DNA of 64,000 bases. It comes from an uncultured Prevotellaceae bacterium (lineage in GTDB: Bacteria; Bacteroidota; Bacteroidia; Bacteroidales; Bacteroidaceae). The notes beneath the pieces are model-generated. The model worked only from the letters and a program-made list of their open reading frames with translations. It did no database searches and was not told where the DNA came from. The stretch spans positions 1 to 64,000 of the forward strand of contig CAMVIM010000014.1 in NCBI GenBank assembly GCA_947167515.1, read 5' to 3'. Within the stretch, counting starts at the first letter, position 1. Every line of letters starts with the position of its first letter. This document shows, one piece after another, positions 24,282-33,191 of this stretch. Both the position numbers and the translations under genes were made by a program.

Positions 24282-24548
24282 ATGACGGAGGCATTGCTAT
24301 ACTACTTGATAGGCATCAACGTCGTGGCTTTCATGGTTTATGGCATCGACAAGGTCAAAGCCAGGAAGAGTAAGTGGCGCATCTCGGAGGCTACCTTGCT
24401 GATGTTGGCTATTGTTGGTGGCAGCATCGGGGCGTGGTTGGGCATGAAAGTCTGGCATCATAAGACCCTGCACAAGAAGTTCAAGTACGGACTCCCGTTG
24501 ATACTGATGGCGCAGATAGCATTGTTCATCTGGATATACAGCAAATAG
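24282..24548 (+). CDS. DUF1294 small membrane protein
   Basis: This 88-residue protein has three hydrophobic helices and the DUF1294 signature (YGIDKVKARKSKWRISE, GGSIGAWLGMKVWHHKT). It should lie in the inner membrane. Its function is unknown. It follows WbuC by 9 bp. Confidence 0.9.
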   Translation: MTEALLYYLIGINVVAFMVYGIDKVKARKSKWRISEATLLMLAIVGGSIGAWLGMKVWHHKTLHKKFKYGLPLILMAQIALFIWIYSK

Positions 24549-24564
24549 GGCAAAATGATAAGTA

Positions 24565-25026
24565 ATGATTAGAAAAGCAAACAAAAGTGATATCAAAGGG
24601 CTAATCGCCCTGTTGTATCAGGCGGATGCGGTGCATCATGGCATCCGCCCGGATTTGTTCAAGGGGAACACGCCCAAGTATGGCGGGCAGGAACTTGAAG
24701 CCATCATCGATGATGACAGCAAGCCCATCTTCGTCTTTGACGACGGGAATATTCTGGGTCATGCTTTCTGCCAGATTGTTGAGGTGCGCAACCACAGGCT
24801 GCTTCAGGACATCAAGACACTCTACATTGATGATATCTGTGTGGAGGAGACGGCACGTGGACGGCACATCGGGAAGGCCTTGTATGAGTTTGTCCGTGAT
24901 TATGCCCAGTCAATCGGCTGCTATAACATTACCCTCAATGTCTGGGAGGAAAATGCCCCCGCATACTGTTTCTATCAGAACATGGGCATGCGGATACAGA
25001 AGACTACGATGGAAGTGCTGTTGTGA
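24565..25026 (+). CDS. GNAT acetyltransferase
   Basis: The 153-residue protein is a typical GNAT: IRKANKSDIKGLIALLY at the start, the acetyl-CoA motif ICVEETARGRHIGKALYEFV, and ITLNVWEENAPAYCFYQNMG near the end. The substrate is unknown. Its 3' end overlaps the convergent DUF819 gene by 23 bp. Confidence 0.9.
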   Translation: MIRKANKSDIKGLIALLYQADAVHHGIRPDLFKGNTPKYGGQELEAIIDDDSKPIFVFDDGNILGHAFCQIVEVRNHRLLQDIKTLYIDDICVEETARGRHIGKALYEFVRDYAQSIGCYNITLNVWEENAPAYCFYQNMGMRIQKTTMEVLL

Positions 25027-26188
25027 TTAAGAGTTTGGCGAGACCGAAACCCATGTAGGTGCCGATGGCGTAGCCGAAGAGACCGACCGCGATGCCTGGC
25101 CCTATGACGGCTTTGTTGCCCAGCGCACTCCCCATCACGGGGGCGAAGGGTGGGGAGCAGATGAGCGAGATGCTGGTGGTGAGGGTGGTGTCGGTGTCGA
25201 TGCGGAACAGGGCACTCAGCAGCACGTGGAAGAAGAGTGTTCCCAGCGTGGCGACGGTGATGAAGAGGAACACGTCGGGATTGATGTCGGTGAGGGTTTT
25301 CAGGCTCACTTGCGAGGCTACTGCCAAACTGAAGATGAGGATGAAGAAGGTGCCAGCCTCGAAGGTACGCTTCAGACTCCTTACTCGCGGATGGAGCGAG
25401 GAGAGGATGGCCAGCAGGCTGATGCTGAGGATGAAGACACTCTGAAAGGCATCTTTCGGGAAAAGGTAGGCGATGCCTGCGCCGAGGGCGATGATGCCTG
25501 CGGTGAGGAGGAGGCTGATGCCGAGGTGCTTCAGATTGTCGCGGCGGAAAAGGCCGAGGAACAGCTCGGCTTCGTGACCTTCCACCACGGATGCATCGAG
25601 CACTCCGCTTTCTGCCGTCTTGTCGCCACGAAAGTCGGGCATGAACAGCCTGAGCACCCGTTTCCCCACGATGATGACAAAAAACAGATAGACAGCGCTC
25701 ATCACGGTGCTGTAAGCAGAGGTGAGGATGTAGGTGGCATCATCCACGCCGAGGGCAATCTTCAGCGAAGCCAGATTGGCGTTGCCGCCCGTGTAAAGCC
25801 CTGTCAGCATGCCGCCAATGTTGGCAAAGAGTTGTGGGTCGCTCTTTCCATAGAGCAGAAAGCCGATGAAGATGGCCAGTGCACATCCCAGAAGTCCGAA
25901 AAGGGTGCTCTTGATAAATGAAGGAGCCAGCCGCGCCCATGCCTTCAGGTCGGCAGAGAATAGCAGCAGGGGGATGGCAAACGGAATGGCTGCCGATGCC
26001 ACCGTGGTTTGCAGGGTGTGCATCTCCTCCGTGTCGGGAATGAGCCCCGTCAACCCCAATGTGCAGCCGATGATGTAGGCGATGATGATGCTTCCGACCT
26101 TGCGGAGGGTGGTGCTCTTGTTGGTCAGCCATAGGATGCCGAGCGGCCCCAGCACACAGATCAGTATGACTATGATGCTCATGGACAT
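25004..26188 (-). CDS. DUF819 family membrane protein
   Basis: The 394-residue protein has about ten hydrophobic segments and the DUF819 signatures (IANIGGMLTGLYTGGNANLA-type region and SLICSPPFAPVMGSALGNK). The family is thought to include transporter-like proteins, unproven here. It lies 14 bp downstream of the RelA/SpoT-domain gene and is probably cotranscribed. The alternative start at residue 3 is possible. Confidence 0.87.
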   Translation of the reverse strand: MSMSIIVILICVLGPLGILWLTNKSTTLRKVGSIIIAYIIGCTLGLTGLIPDTEEMHTLQTTVASAAIPFAIPLLLFSADLKAWARLAPSFIKSTLFGLLGCALAIFIGFLLYGKSDPQLFANIGGMLTGLYTGGNANLASLKIALGVDDATYILTSAYSTVMSAVYLFFVIIVGKRVLRLFMPDFRGDKTAESGVLDASVVEGHEAELFLGLFRRDNLKHLGISLLLTAGIIALGAGIAYLFPKDAFQSVFILSISLLAILSSLHPRVRSLKRTFEAGTFFILIFSLAVASQVSLKTLTDINPDVFLFITVATLGTLFFHVLLSALFRIDTDTTLTTSISLICSPPFAPVMGSALGNKAVIGPGIAVGLFGYAIGTYMGFGLAKLLITTALPS

Positions 26189-26202
26189 TGGGACTGAGGT
26201 GA

Positions 26203-27291
26203 CTACATGAAGGGGAGGGTGGATGCTTGCTGCATCATCATTTCCACTAAAGGCTCGTTGTCGTGGTGGGCACCATTGATGATGTCGAAGAATCGTCGGA
26301 GTCCAGGTCTTCCTCCTCCATTTTTCAGGATGTGGACGATGCAGAGGTTCTGTAAGCCTACATTCTCCGAGATGATGTCGAGGTCGGTCAGCGCCAGTTG
26401 CGAGATGGCCAGCTGGTAGGCATCGTCGGAGTTCTCCAAGATGAAGCGTTCCACATCTCCCACCGTGTTGAACTTAAACTCTTGCAGGAATACCGTCAGG
26501 AAGGGCAGGAGAGGTGCATGGACAATTTCGGCCTGATTGGTGGATGCGATGCGTTGATTCAGACGGTCGAAGGGATGCACCTTCAGATAGCTGCGGTAGG
26601 ATTCGGCATCAAGCAGCACTTCGTCCAGATGGCCAGAGGCAACAAGCGCCTGCATATGCCGGCGGTATTCGGTCAGTTCGTTGCGCAGACGGCTGAATTC
26701 GTCATCCACCAGTTCGAGCATGCCTGCCAGACGGCTGAACTGTCGGCGGTATTCATTGGGGATTTTCACGCCTCCCTTGTAGCCCGTGTCGTGCTCGATG
26801 GTGGACCATACGTGCTGGAGTGCGGTGCGCATTTGCAGTTCAAAGCGGTACTCGTTCAGTTCGGGCATGTCGGGGTCATCGACCAGGCTCTTGGGCAGGC
26901 GGCAGATGTAGTGCAGGGAGTTGTAGCCGAAGCTGTTGAGCTGGTGCACCTTGCGCTTGTCCACCGACTCTTTCCAGTCGATGTCGAACGTGTTCTTGGC
27001 GATGGCAGCCACCTTGTCCACGTCGTCCGTGTAGAAGGTGATGACGCGTATGCCGAGAATGTCGGTGATGTCTTCGAGCGCATGGTACTTGGCACCTTTC
27101 AGCTCCACCTTTCCAGCCAGCGATTCTTCTTCCTTCACGCGGTGCTCGATGGAGGTGACATACAGTCCCTGCTGCTGCAGCGACTGCTGCAAATGGTCAA
27201 ATGCCAACTTCTCTATGCGTTGAAAGATGGGGAGGCGTTCCCTGTATTGTTGGAGAAGCATTTCTCCGTGTGAATCCAAATGATATTTCAT
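26203..27291 (-). CDS. RelA/SpoT-domain (p)ppGpp synthetase-like protein
   Basis: The first 230 residues carry the synthetase fold: HRVKEEESL (R51 and K53), DITDILGIRV (74-83), FGYNSLHYIC (121-130) and ELQMRTALQHVWSTIEHD (151-168). No HD hydrolase domain precedes it, so it is a short alarmone-synthetase type, followed by a 130-residue helical extension of unknown role. Relatives make (p)ppGpp or pyrophosphorylate tRNA as toxins; the activity here is not predictable. Upstream by 6 bp lies a small acidic protein gene. Confidence 0.88.
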   Translation of the reverse strand: MKYHLDSHGEMLLQQYRERLPIFQRIEKLAFDHLQQSLQQQGLYVTSIEHRVKEEESLAGKVELKGAKYHALEDITDILGIRVITFYTDDVDKVAAIAKNTFDIDWKESVDKRKVHQLNSFGYNSLHYICRLPKSLVDDPDMPELNEYRFELQMRTALQHVWSTIEHDTGYKGGVKIPNEYRRQFSRLAGMLELVDDEFSRLRNELTEYRRHMQALVASGHLDEVLLDAESYRSYLKVHPFDRLNQRIASTNQAEIVHAPLLPFLTVFLQEFKFNTVGDVERFILENSDDAYQLAISQLALTDLDIISENVGLQNLCIVHILKNGGGRPGLRRFFDIINGAHHDNEPLVEMMMQQASTLPFM

Positions 27292-27297
27292 TTCTTT

Positions 27298-27543
27298 TTA
27301 TAACAAGTTTTCTAATGTGTTGACGGCCTGTGTGATGTCCTCCTGAAAGTGTTGGTGGTCTCTCAGAAAGTCTTTCCGTCCTCCGGCAATCAGTTCGTAC
27401 AGTTCGGGGTTCATGTCATCTACATACGACTCAATCGCATACTCGATGTCGTCCCGTTGCCAGCCGAGCGTCGAGTGCAGATAAATCCGCTCCTTCTGAT
27501 GAAAGAAGCTGTAAGCCGTTTCGATGGAATCTTTCGTTATCAT
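27298..27543 (-). CDS. Small acidic hypothetical protein
   Basis: The 81-residue protein is rich in D and E and predicted helical (IYLHSTLGWQRDDIEYAIES, then YVDDMNPELYELIAGG). I do not recognise a family. It is placed 6 bp before the RelA/SpoT-domain gene on the same strand and 11 bp after the DUF4250 gene, so all four minus-strand genes from 27755 to 25004 may be cotranscribed. Confidence 0.65.
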   Translation of the reverse strand: MITKDSIETAYSFFHQKERIYLHSTLGWQRDDIEYAIESYVDDMNPELYELIAGGRKDFLRDHQHFQEDITQAVNTLENLL

Positions 27544-27554
27544 GCCCTATGTGC

Positions 27555-27755
27555 TCAGTCGTTGTAACCCTCAGGCCGCATCTGCTTCTGCTCCTCGCTA
27601 TAGACAAAGCCGTGCTTCAGCAGTTCTGCCTTCACTTCCTCGGGCTCGCGGTCAAAACTATGGCACAACTCCTCCAGCGAATCATATTCTTCATCTCTCA
27701 ACAGCATGTTGATGCTCGACACCAGCATGAACGGGTCTTTCGGTAACCTTTCCAT
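27555..27755 (-). CDS. DUF4250 domain protein
   Basis: Starting at the ATG at 27755, the 66-residue product matches DUF4250: LPKDPFMLVSSINMLLRDEE and YDSLEELCHSFDREPEEV. The longer frame upstream reads through the tandem repeat and is not coding. The role is unknown. Confidence 0.85.
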   Translation of the reverse strand: MERLPKDPFMLVSSINMLLRDEEYDSLEELCHSFDREPEEVKAELLKHGFVYSEEQKQMRPEGYND

Positions 27756-27780
27756 TTCTTTTCTTCTTCTTGTCTTCTTT

Positions 27781-27825
27781 GCTAACGTCTTCTTCTTTGC
27801 TAACGTCTTCTTCTTTGCTAACGTC
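27781..27825. repeat. 18-bp tandem repeat in the DUF4250 leader
   Basis: The unit gctaacgtcttcttcttt occurs two and a half times in a row, between the DUF4250 start and its TAATTTTG -7 box (27860-27853 on the minus strand). Confidence 0.85.
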
Positions 27826-28093
27826 AGCAATCGTTCCTTCTCAAATTCGTTGCAAAATTACGGCTTTTTTTTTGCTTCATCATATAAAAGGAGTGCAAGT
27901 TTCGCCATCTGTGCCCGAATTTCAATGATTTTCCCTGCATTTGTCTTTTTTTTGTGCTACCTTTGCAACCCGAAATATGTTAGTATCCATCATCGCTTGC
28001 TGCTTGGGTTGCATGATGCAACTGATGGGATGTTCTGTGGGGACATCCCGATGTGAGGCTGTGGAGGTGATGGATAGCGTAAATCAAAGGAAT

Positions 28094-28615
28094 ATGGAAG
28101 AATACAGGTATCATTACAAGTATCCGCGTCCGAGTGTGACAACAGATAACGTCATTTTCGGGTTTGACGGCGAACGGCTGAAGGTCTTGCTGATAGAGCG
28201 GGGTGACCAGCCTTTTCAGGGTTGTTGGGCATTTCCTGGCGGCTTTCTGGAGATGGACGAGTCGGCTGATGAGGGGGCGAAGCGTGAGCTGATGGAGGAG
28301 ACAGGACTGACAGCTCCGTTTGTCAAGCAGTTCCACACGTTCTCCACTCCTGATAGAGATCCGCGCGGACGGGTGCTGACGGTGGCTTACTATGCGTTGG
28401 TGCGCATGAGCGAGGTGAAGGGCATGGACGATGCGGTTCAGGCAAAGTGGTTTGCGCTGGATGAAATACCGAAGTTGGCTTTTGACCACGATGAGATTCT
28501 GCGTGTGGCAAAGGAGGAAATCAGCAAGGACATCCGTCTGAAGACGAAGGATTGGCAGCGAATGACGGAGGGTTTTTCGAAGGAAGAAGTGGAGAAGATT
28601 GAGTGTGAGTTTTGA
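28094..28615 (+). CDS. Nudix hydrolase
   Basis: The Nudix box is complete (GGFLEMDESADEGAKREL then MEETGL), and the SVTTDNVIFGFDGERLKVLL start and late KWFALDEIPKLAFDH fit the group that includes NrtR-like and NadM-like Nudix domains. The start at 28094 (or 28070) was chosen because codons upstream of 27977 precede the likely transcript start set by the TACCTTTG box at 27958-27965. No DNA-binding domain follows, so it is an enzyme rather than an NrtR regulator. Confidence 0.87.
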   Translation: MEEYRYHYKYPRPSVTTDNVIFGFDGERLKVLLIERGDQPFQGCWAFPGGFLEMDESADEGAKRELMEETGLTAPFVKQFHTFSTPDRDPRGRVLTVAYYALVRMSEVKGMDDAVQAKWFALDEIPKLAFDHDEILRVAKEEISKDIRLKTKDWQRMTEGFSKEEVEKIECEF

Positions 28616-28693
28616 GTGAAGAGTTGAGAATTACGAATTATGAGTTTAAGGTTAAGAGATAAGAGTTTAGGATTAAAAAGGTAGGGTAAGAAG

Positions 28694-29449
28694 ATGGATA
28701 GAAAAGAGATACAGGTTGCTGTAGAGAAGTATTTGGCGCAGAAAGGATATGGGCGGATGGCATTGAAGGCGGCGATGTTTGACATGGACGGAGTGCTCTT
28801 CGATTCGATGAAGAACCATGCGAAGTGTTGGCATGAGACAATGGCGCATTTCGGCTTAGAACTGCCCGAATGGGAGGCTTACATGCATGAGGGACGTACG
28901 GGCGCTGGTACCATCAATCTGGTTTCCATCCGTCAGCGAGGATATGAAGCGACAGAAGAGGATATTGAACGTATCTATCAGTATAAGAGTGATTTATTCA
29001 ACAAGTGTCCGAAGGCTGAAAGAATGCCTGGTGCATATGAACTGCTGATGAAAGTAAAGGGGAGTGGCGTCGTGCCTATGGTGGTGACCGGTAGTGGACA
29101 GAAGACGCTGCTGGAGCGATTGAACAGAAATTTTCCAGACATCTTCAGACCCGAACTGATGGTGACGGCTTTCGATGTGAAGTATGGGAAGCCGAATCCC
29201 GAACCCTATCTCATGGGGATGGAGAAAGCGAAGAAGGAGTTGGGCGCACTGGCTCCCAGCAACTTCATCGTGGTGGAGAATGCGCCGCTGGGAGTAGCGG
29301 CAGGCGTGGCGGCAGGCGTGTTCACCATTGCTGTCAACACAGGTCCTTTGCCCGACGATGCGCTGCTGAGTCAAGGAGCCCACCTGCTGTTCCATTCGAT
29401 GCAGGAGTTTTGCGACGAGTGGGAGCACGTGGTTGCGTGTCTGAGATGA
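28694..29449 (+). CDS. HAD family hydrolase (beta-phosphoglucomutase-like)
   Basis: The 251-residue protein has the HAD motifs: FDMDGVLFDS (nucleophile and acid/base Asp), the MVVTGSGQKTLLERL motif II region, K in KYGKPNPEPYL and the acidic FIVVENAPLGVAAG. The helical cap lies between, as in phosphoglucomutase/phosphatase members. The first 25 residues before the motif are an extension. It would act on a phosphorylated sugar or similar compound. Confidence 0.9.
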   Translation: MDRKEIQVAVEKYLAQKGYGRMALKAAMFDMDGVLFDSMKNHAKCWHETMAHFGLELPEWEAYMHEGRTGAGTINLVSIRQRGYEATEEDIERIYQYKSDLFNKCPKAERMPGAYELLMKVKGSGVVPMVVTGSGQKTLLERLNRNFPDIFRPELMVTAFDVKYGKPNPEPYLMGMEKAKKELGALAPSNFIVVENAPLGVAAGVAAGVFTIAVNTGPLPDDALLSQGAHLLFHSMQEFCDEWEHVVACLR

Positions 29450-29513
29450 ACAAAAGGGGGATGTACGAAAACAACATGGAAAAGGGTGGATTCTCGCCAT
29501 ATTATACACGAGA

Positions 29514-29546
29514 AAGAGGATGTGCCTATTACACATCCTCTTTTTT
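29514..29546 (+). terminator. Intrinsic terminator
   Basis: A perfect 11-bp stem (29514-29524 with 29532-29542), a 7-nt loop and a T-run follow the HAD gene. Because the stem also begins with A residues, it can serve the convergent RNase G gene from the other side. Confidence 0.85.
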
Positions 29547-29591
29547 CTTTCTGTGCGTCTTGACTCCGCGAAGTCCTATGCGGTCAGTTCT

Positions 29592-31166
29592 TTATTTGGT
29601 TTCCATTTCTTCTGTCATGTCTATTTCATTACCCTTGGGGTCAATGAACTTGTATTGTAGGAAACCGAGTTCCTGACTCGGATAGATTTTCACGCCAAAC
29701 CCGTATGTCATCTGCCAACGTAAGTAGAGGCTGATGAGCCCTTTGGTGATGTAGGCTTCCACGTAGGGGTTGACGTAGAGCTTGAATTTTTTCTGACCAA
29801 GATGATTGACAATGTAGTCGATTTTGCGCTCCAAAGTGTCGGTGAAGAGGATGGAGGGCTGGACTGTTCCTTTGCCAAAACAAGTGGGGCATAACTCTTC
29901 CACATGCATGTCCATGGCTGGGCGTACTCGCTGACGGGTGATCTGCATGAGTCCAAACTTGCTCAGAGGCAGGATGTTGTGACGTGCACGGTCGCTTTTC
30001 ATGATTTGTGTCATGTGCTCGTAGAGCTTCTGGTTGTGCTCGGCGCTGTCCATGTCGATGAAATCGACCACGATGATGCCGCCCATGTCGCGCAGACGTA
30101 GTTGTCGTGCCAGTTCTTCGGCGGCTTCCATGTTGACAGCGAAGGCATTCTCCTCCTGGTTGTCGAGTCCTCGGCTTCGGTTGCCGGAGTTCACATCCAC
30201 CACGTGCAGGGCTTCGGTGTGCTCGATGATGAGGTAGGCGCCATGCTTGAAGCTGACTGTGCGTCCCAGTCCCGACTTGATTTGTTTCGTCACTCCGAAA
30301 TTGTCGAAGATGGGTACGTTGCCTTTGTAGAGTTTTACGATGGAGTCGCATTCGGGGGCAATAAGGCTGACGTATCTTTTCACTTCATTGTACACATCCT
30401 CGTCGTTCACATGGATGCTCTCGTAGGATGGATTGAAAAGGTCACGCAGCATGGAGACAGTGCGGCCAGTTTCCTCGTGTGCAAGTACTGGCAGACTTGT
30501 AGATTTTTGGACTTTCCCGATGCAGTCGTTCCAGGCGGAAACGAGCAGACTCATCTCGTTGTTCAGTTCGGCAGCGCGTTTGCCTTCTGCCACTGTGCGG
30601 ACAATGACTCCGAAGTTTCGGGGTTTGATGCTCTGGATGAGCTGTTTCAGACGTGCGCGTTCCTCTTTCGACTTGATTTTGGTGCTGACGTTCACTTTAT
30701 CGTCGAATGGAATCAGTACGATATAACGTCCTGCGAAAGAGAGTTCTGCCGTGAGTCGTGGGCCTTTCGTGTTGATGGGCTCTTTGGTGATTTGCACCAT
30801 CACTTCCTGTCCCAGCTCCAGTACGTCCTGAATACTTCCTACTTTCTCCAGCGATGACTGTCCTGCAGCCTTTGCCATGGGTGCGAGCTTCCGTCGGTCG
30901 CTCACCACTTGTTTCACATATTTCTCTAAGGCGAGAAAATGTTTGCCTAAATCTTGGTAGTGCAGAAATGCTTCGCGTTCATGACCCACATCGACGAAAC
31001 ATGCATTGAGTGCCGGCATGATTTTCTTCACTTTTCCGGCGTAGATGTTGCCTACGGAGTACTTGCTGTCTTGACCTTCCTTCTGGAACTCAACGAGCTT
31101 TTGGTCTTCGAGCAGCGCAATGGTTACTTCCTTGGGCTGGGCATCGATGATAAGTTCGCTGGTCAT
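29592..31166 (-). CDS. rng: Ribonuclease G
   Basis: The 524-residue protein has the S1-type RNA-binding start (YSVGNIYAGKVKKIMPALNA, CFVDVGHEREAFLHYQDL), the DFIDMD catalytic segment (residues 368-373) and the zinc-link cysteines CPTC (426-429). This matches RNase E/G, and the length fits RNase G, without the long RNase E tail. It processes rRNA precursors and cuts mRNA in the cytoplasm. The ATG at 31166 was preferred over upstream codons that would add a non-homologous leader. Confidence 0.93.
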   Translation of the reverse strand: MTSELIIDAQPKEVTIALLEDQKLVEFQKEGQDSKYSVGNIYAGKVKKIMPALNACFVDVGHEREAFLHYQDLGKHFLALEKYVKQVVSDRRKLAPMAKAAGQSSLEKVGSIQDVLELGQEVMVQITKEPINTKGPRLTAELSFAGRYIVLIPFDDKVNVSTKIKSKEERARLKQLIQSIKPRNFGVIVRTVAEGKRAAELNNEMSLLVSAWNDCIGKVQKSTSLPVLAHEETGRTVSMLRDLFNPSYESIHVNDEDVYNEVKRYVSLIAPECDSIVKLYKGNVPIFDNFGVTKQIKSGLGRTVSFKHGAYLIIEHTEALHVVDVNSGNRSRGLDNQEENAFAVNMEAAEELARQLRLRDMGGIIVVDFIDMDSAEHNQKLYEHMTQIMKSDRARHNILPLSKFGLMQITRQRVRPAMDMHVEELCPTCFGKGTVQPSILFTDTLERKIDYIVNHLGQKKFKLYVNPYVEAYITKGLISLYLRWQMTYGFGVKIYPSQELGFLQYKFIDPKGNEIDMTEEMETK

Positions 31167-31207
31167 TTTTGCTTGCCTTGATATGGTTTTTTGTGTGTAA
31201 TACAGAA

Positions 31208-31270
31208 AAAAGAGCATACCACATCATGAAGTCCCTTGCAGGATGGTTCATGTATAGGGCTTGCTCTTTT
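31208..31270 (-). terminator. Possible terminator with a long loop
   Basis: AAAAGAGCA (9 bp) at the end of the COX24-like gene pairs with TGCTCTTTT downstream, followed by more T residues on the minus strand. The 45-nt loop makes the call weak. Confidence 0.4.
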
Positions 31271-31291
31271 GTTCTGTCGCCAACGGGAGCC

Positions 31292-31381
31292 TTACTTGCT
31301 CTTGTGGCGGTTCTTTCTCAGTCTCTTCTTACGCTTGTGAGTAGAGATCTTGTGTCTTTTCTTCTTCTTACCGTTTGGCAT
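31292..31381 (-). CDS. AURKAIP1/COX24-domain small basic protein
   Basis: The 29-residue protein (MPNGKKKKRHKISTHKRKKR and LRKNRHKSK) is almost entirely K, R and H and matches the AURKAIP1/COX24 domain proteins of Bacteroidetes, related to the mitochondrial ribosomal protein mS38 and the actinobacterial bS22. It should bind rRNA of the small subunit. Such genes are too short for most annotations. It is 125 bp upstream of RNase G on the same strand. Confidence 0.88.
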   Translation of the reverse strand: MPNGKKKKRHKISTHKRKKRLRKNRHKSK

Positions 31382-31581
31382 AGTCGTTGAAAATTTAGTT
31401 GTTTATAATCAGTTTATTCTTATCTTTTTGTGGGCATAAGAGTATGCCTACGCTCATTTGAAGTGCAAATTTAGGCTTTTTTATTGAATGGAGGAAATTT
31501 TTATCCTTGAAAATGTAAATGATGCTATGAATAATCGCTGAAAACCCCTAAATTTGCAAAAAAAATGGTCTGAAAAGAATC

Positions 31582-32931
31582 ATGAACAAATATATTATAT
31601 ATGTAATAGCCCTCCTGCTCGCCCTTTTGTCCCAGCCCGTGCTGGCACAGCGGAGTGGGGGAGCCTACAGCAGAACGGCTACATCCATCGTGAGTCGATA
31701 TAAGAGAGACTTGACACAGAAGGCGAAGAAAATGAGAGTGCTGCCCCCCGACTCGGTGGAAGTGGTCATGTCGCCCTATCTCTATCGGCTCGTCGGCCCA
31801 GGCGTTTTCTATCGCTCGGTCGTGACAGACCGTTTCCGGCTGAATGGTGGCGAAAAGAACTTCATGCAGGAGGCAACGACAGATGTGCTGGAACGGCAGC
31901 GAAGCATGGATGACGTGATTGAGGGAGCCTTGTTCGATGTCTATGGTTCACGACCAGAACTCATCCACTACTATGACGCACAGATAGAATCGGAGAAAAT
32001 CGTGACACCTGCCACGACTGCTGGAGCCAAGAAGGAGGACTTGGATCCGATTTATCAGAAGACGGAAGGCATCAAGGATGTGACTGAGGTTGTCGGCGAT
32101 GTTGATGTGGACATTCAGATTGTAAAGCCAAACTTCTGGACCACCAAGGGAATGTTCAAACTCCAGTTCACCCAGAATTACTTTTCGGATAACTGGTACA
32201 AGGGCGGTAACAATAACGTGACGATGCTCTCCAATTTGGTGCTCGAAGCCAACTACAACGACCAGAACCGCGTGACTTGGGACAACAAACTTGACCTGCG
32301 TCTGGGCTTTGTCACAGCTACCTCCGACTCCATCCACCGCTACCTGACCAACAACGACAAGATTTATCTCTATTCCAAGTTGGGCATTAAAGCTGCAAAA
32401 AATTGGTACTACACCATCTCCACCGAAGCCAACACGCAGTTCCTGCCTGGCCACAAAGCCAATGACCGCCGCACCTACTCCAAGTTCCTCGCCCCGTTGG
32501 ATGTCTATGTGTCGCTCGGTATGGACTGGAAACCCAAGTTCAAGAACGGCAACACCTTTTCCTTAGCTTTGCTCCCCTTCTCCTACAAAATGCGCTACAT
32601 CAACGACGAGGAAGAAACCATCCACGCCTCCTATAACATGCGCGATAAGGACTTCCAGCAGGACTTCGGTTCCAAAATCGAGTTCAACTCCCGTATCTCC
32701 ATCGTGAAGAACCTCACGTGGCGTTGCCGCTTCTACTACTTCACCTCCTACAAGTATTGCGAATCCGAAATGGAGAATGTCTTTTCCTTCCAGTTCAACA
32801 AGTACATCTCCAGCGAAGTCTATACCCTCTGGCGATTCGACGACAACCGCGACAAGAAGTTCTACGACGACACCCTCGGCTACTTCCAGTTCAAGGAATA
32901 CTTCACCCTCGGCCTGGCCTACAACTTCTAA
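31582..32931 (+). CDS. DUF3078 outer-membrane-type protein
   Basis: The 449-residue protein has a signal peptide (about 23 residues, ending LAQ), a variable 150-residue segment, and the DUF3078 domain (FWTTKGMFKLQFTQNYFSDN, WYKGGNNNVTMLSNLVLEAN, LDLRLGFVT) with alternating beta-strands ending in YNF, as expected of an outer-membrane beta-barrel. A TAAATTTG -7 box lies at 31549-31556. The function is unknown. Confidence 0.9.
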   Translation: MNKYIIYVIALLLALLSQPVLAQRSGGAYSRTATSIVSRYKRDLTQKAKKMRVLPPDSVEVVMSPYLYRLVGPGVFYRSVVTDRFRLNGGEKNFMQEATTDVLERQRSMDDVIEGALFDVYGSRPELIHYYDAQIESEKIVTPATTAGAKKEDLDPIYQKTEGIKDVTEVVGDVDVDIQIVKPNFWTTKGMFKLQFTQNYFSDNWYKGGNNNVTMLSNLVLEANYNDQNRVTWDNKLDLRLGFVTATSDSIHRYLTNNDKIYLYSKLGIKAAKNWYYTISTEANTQFLPGHKANDRRTYSKFLAPLDVYVSLGMDWKPKFKNGNTFSLALLPFSYKMRYINDEEETIHASYNMRDKDFQQDFGSKIEFNSRISIVKNLTWRCRFYYFTSYKYCESEMENVFSFQFNKYISSEVYTLWRFDDNRDKKFYDDTLGYFQFKEYFTLGLAYNF

Positions 32932-33003
32932 AGACCTTCATCTCTTCCTTCCGACAGGAAATCCCGAATCGTACAAAAAGACCAACTCAAAATCCCTAAA
33001 ATT

Positions 33004-33066
33004 GGTCTGAGTCACACCCCTACCATCGGTGTGAGTCACACCCCCTCCATAGGTGTGAGTCACACC
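33004..33066. repeat. Three 15-bp palindromic units with 24-bp period
   Basis: Units at 33004-33018, 33028-33042 and 33052-33066 each read GGTGTGAGTCACACC or one base from it, a palindrome around the central G. They lie between two convergent genes. A separate hairpin (33130-33140 with 33154-33164) may terminate one or both transcripts. Confidence 0.85.
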
Positions 33067-33191
33067 GATTTTGTGGCAGTGGAAGCGTACTAATTGACCA
33101 ATTCCCGCATTCATCCATCTAACAACAGCACGCCGCCTGTTACCCCAACGGCCACAGGCGGTGTGTCCTTGTTCATGTATGTCCGAAATGC

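Noticed and set aside
25226-25921. Plus-strand ORF of 231 codons
   Set aside because: It is antisense to the DUF819 membrane protein gene and is highly acidic because hydrophobic codons are read in reverse.
26398-27273. Long plus-strand ORF of 291 codons
   Set aside because: It is the antisense shadow of the RelA/SpoT-domain gene, whose motifs are clear on the other strand.
33004-33066. CRISPR-like appearance of regular repeats
   Set aside because: Units are only 15 bp, spacers would be 9 bp, and no cas gene is present.
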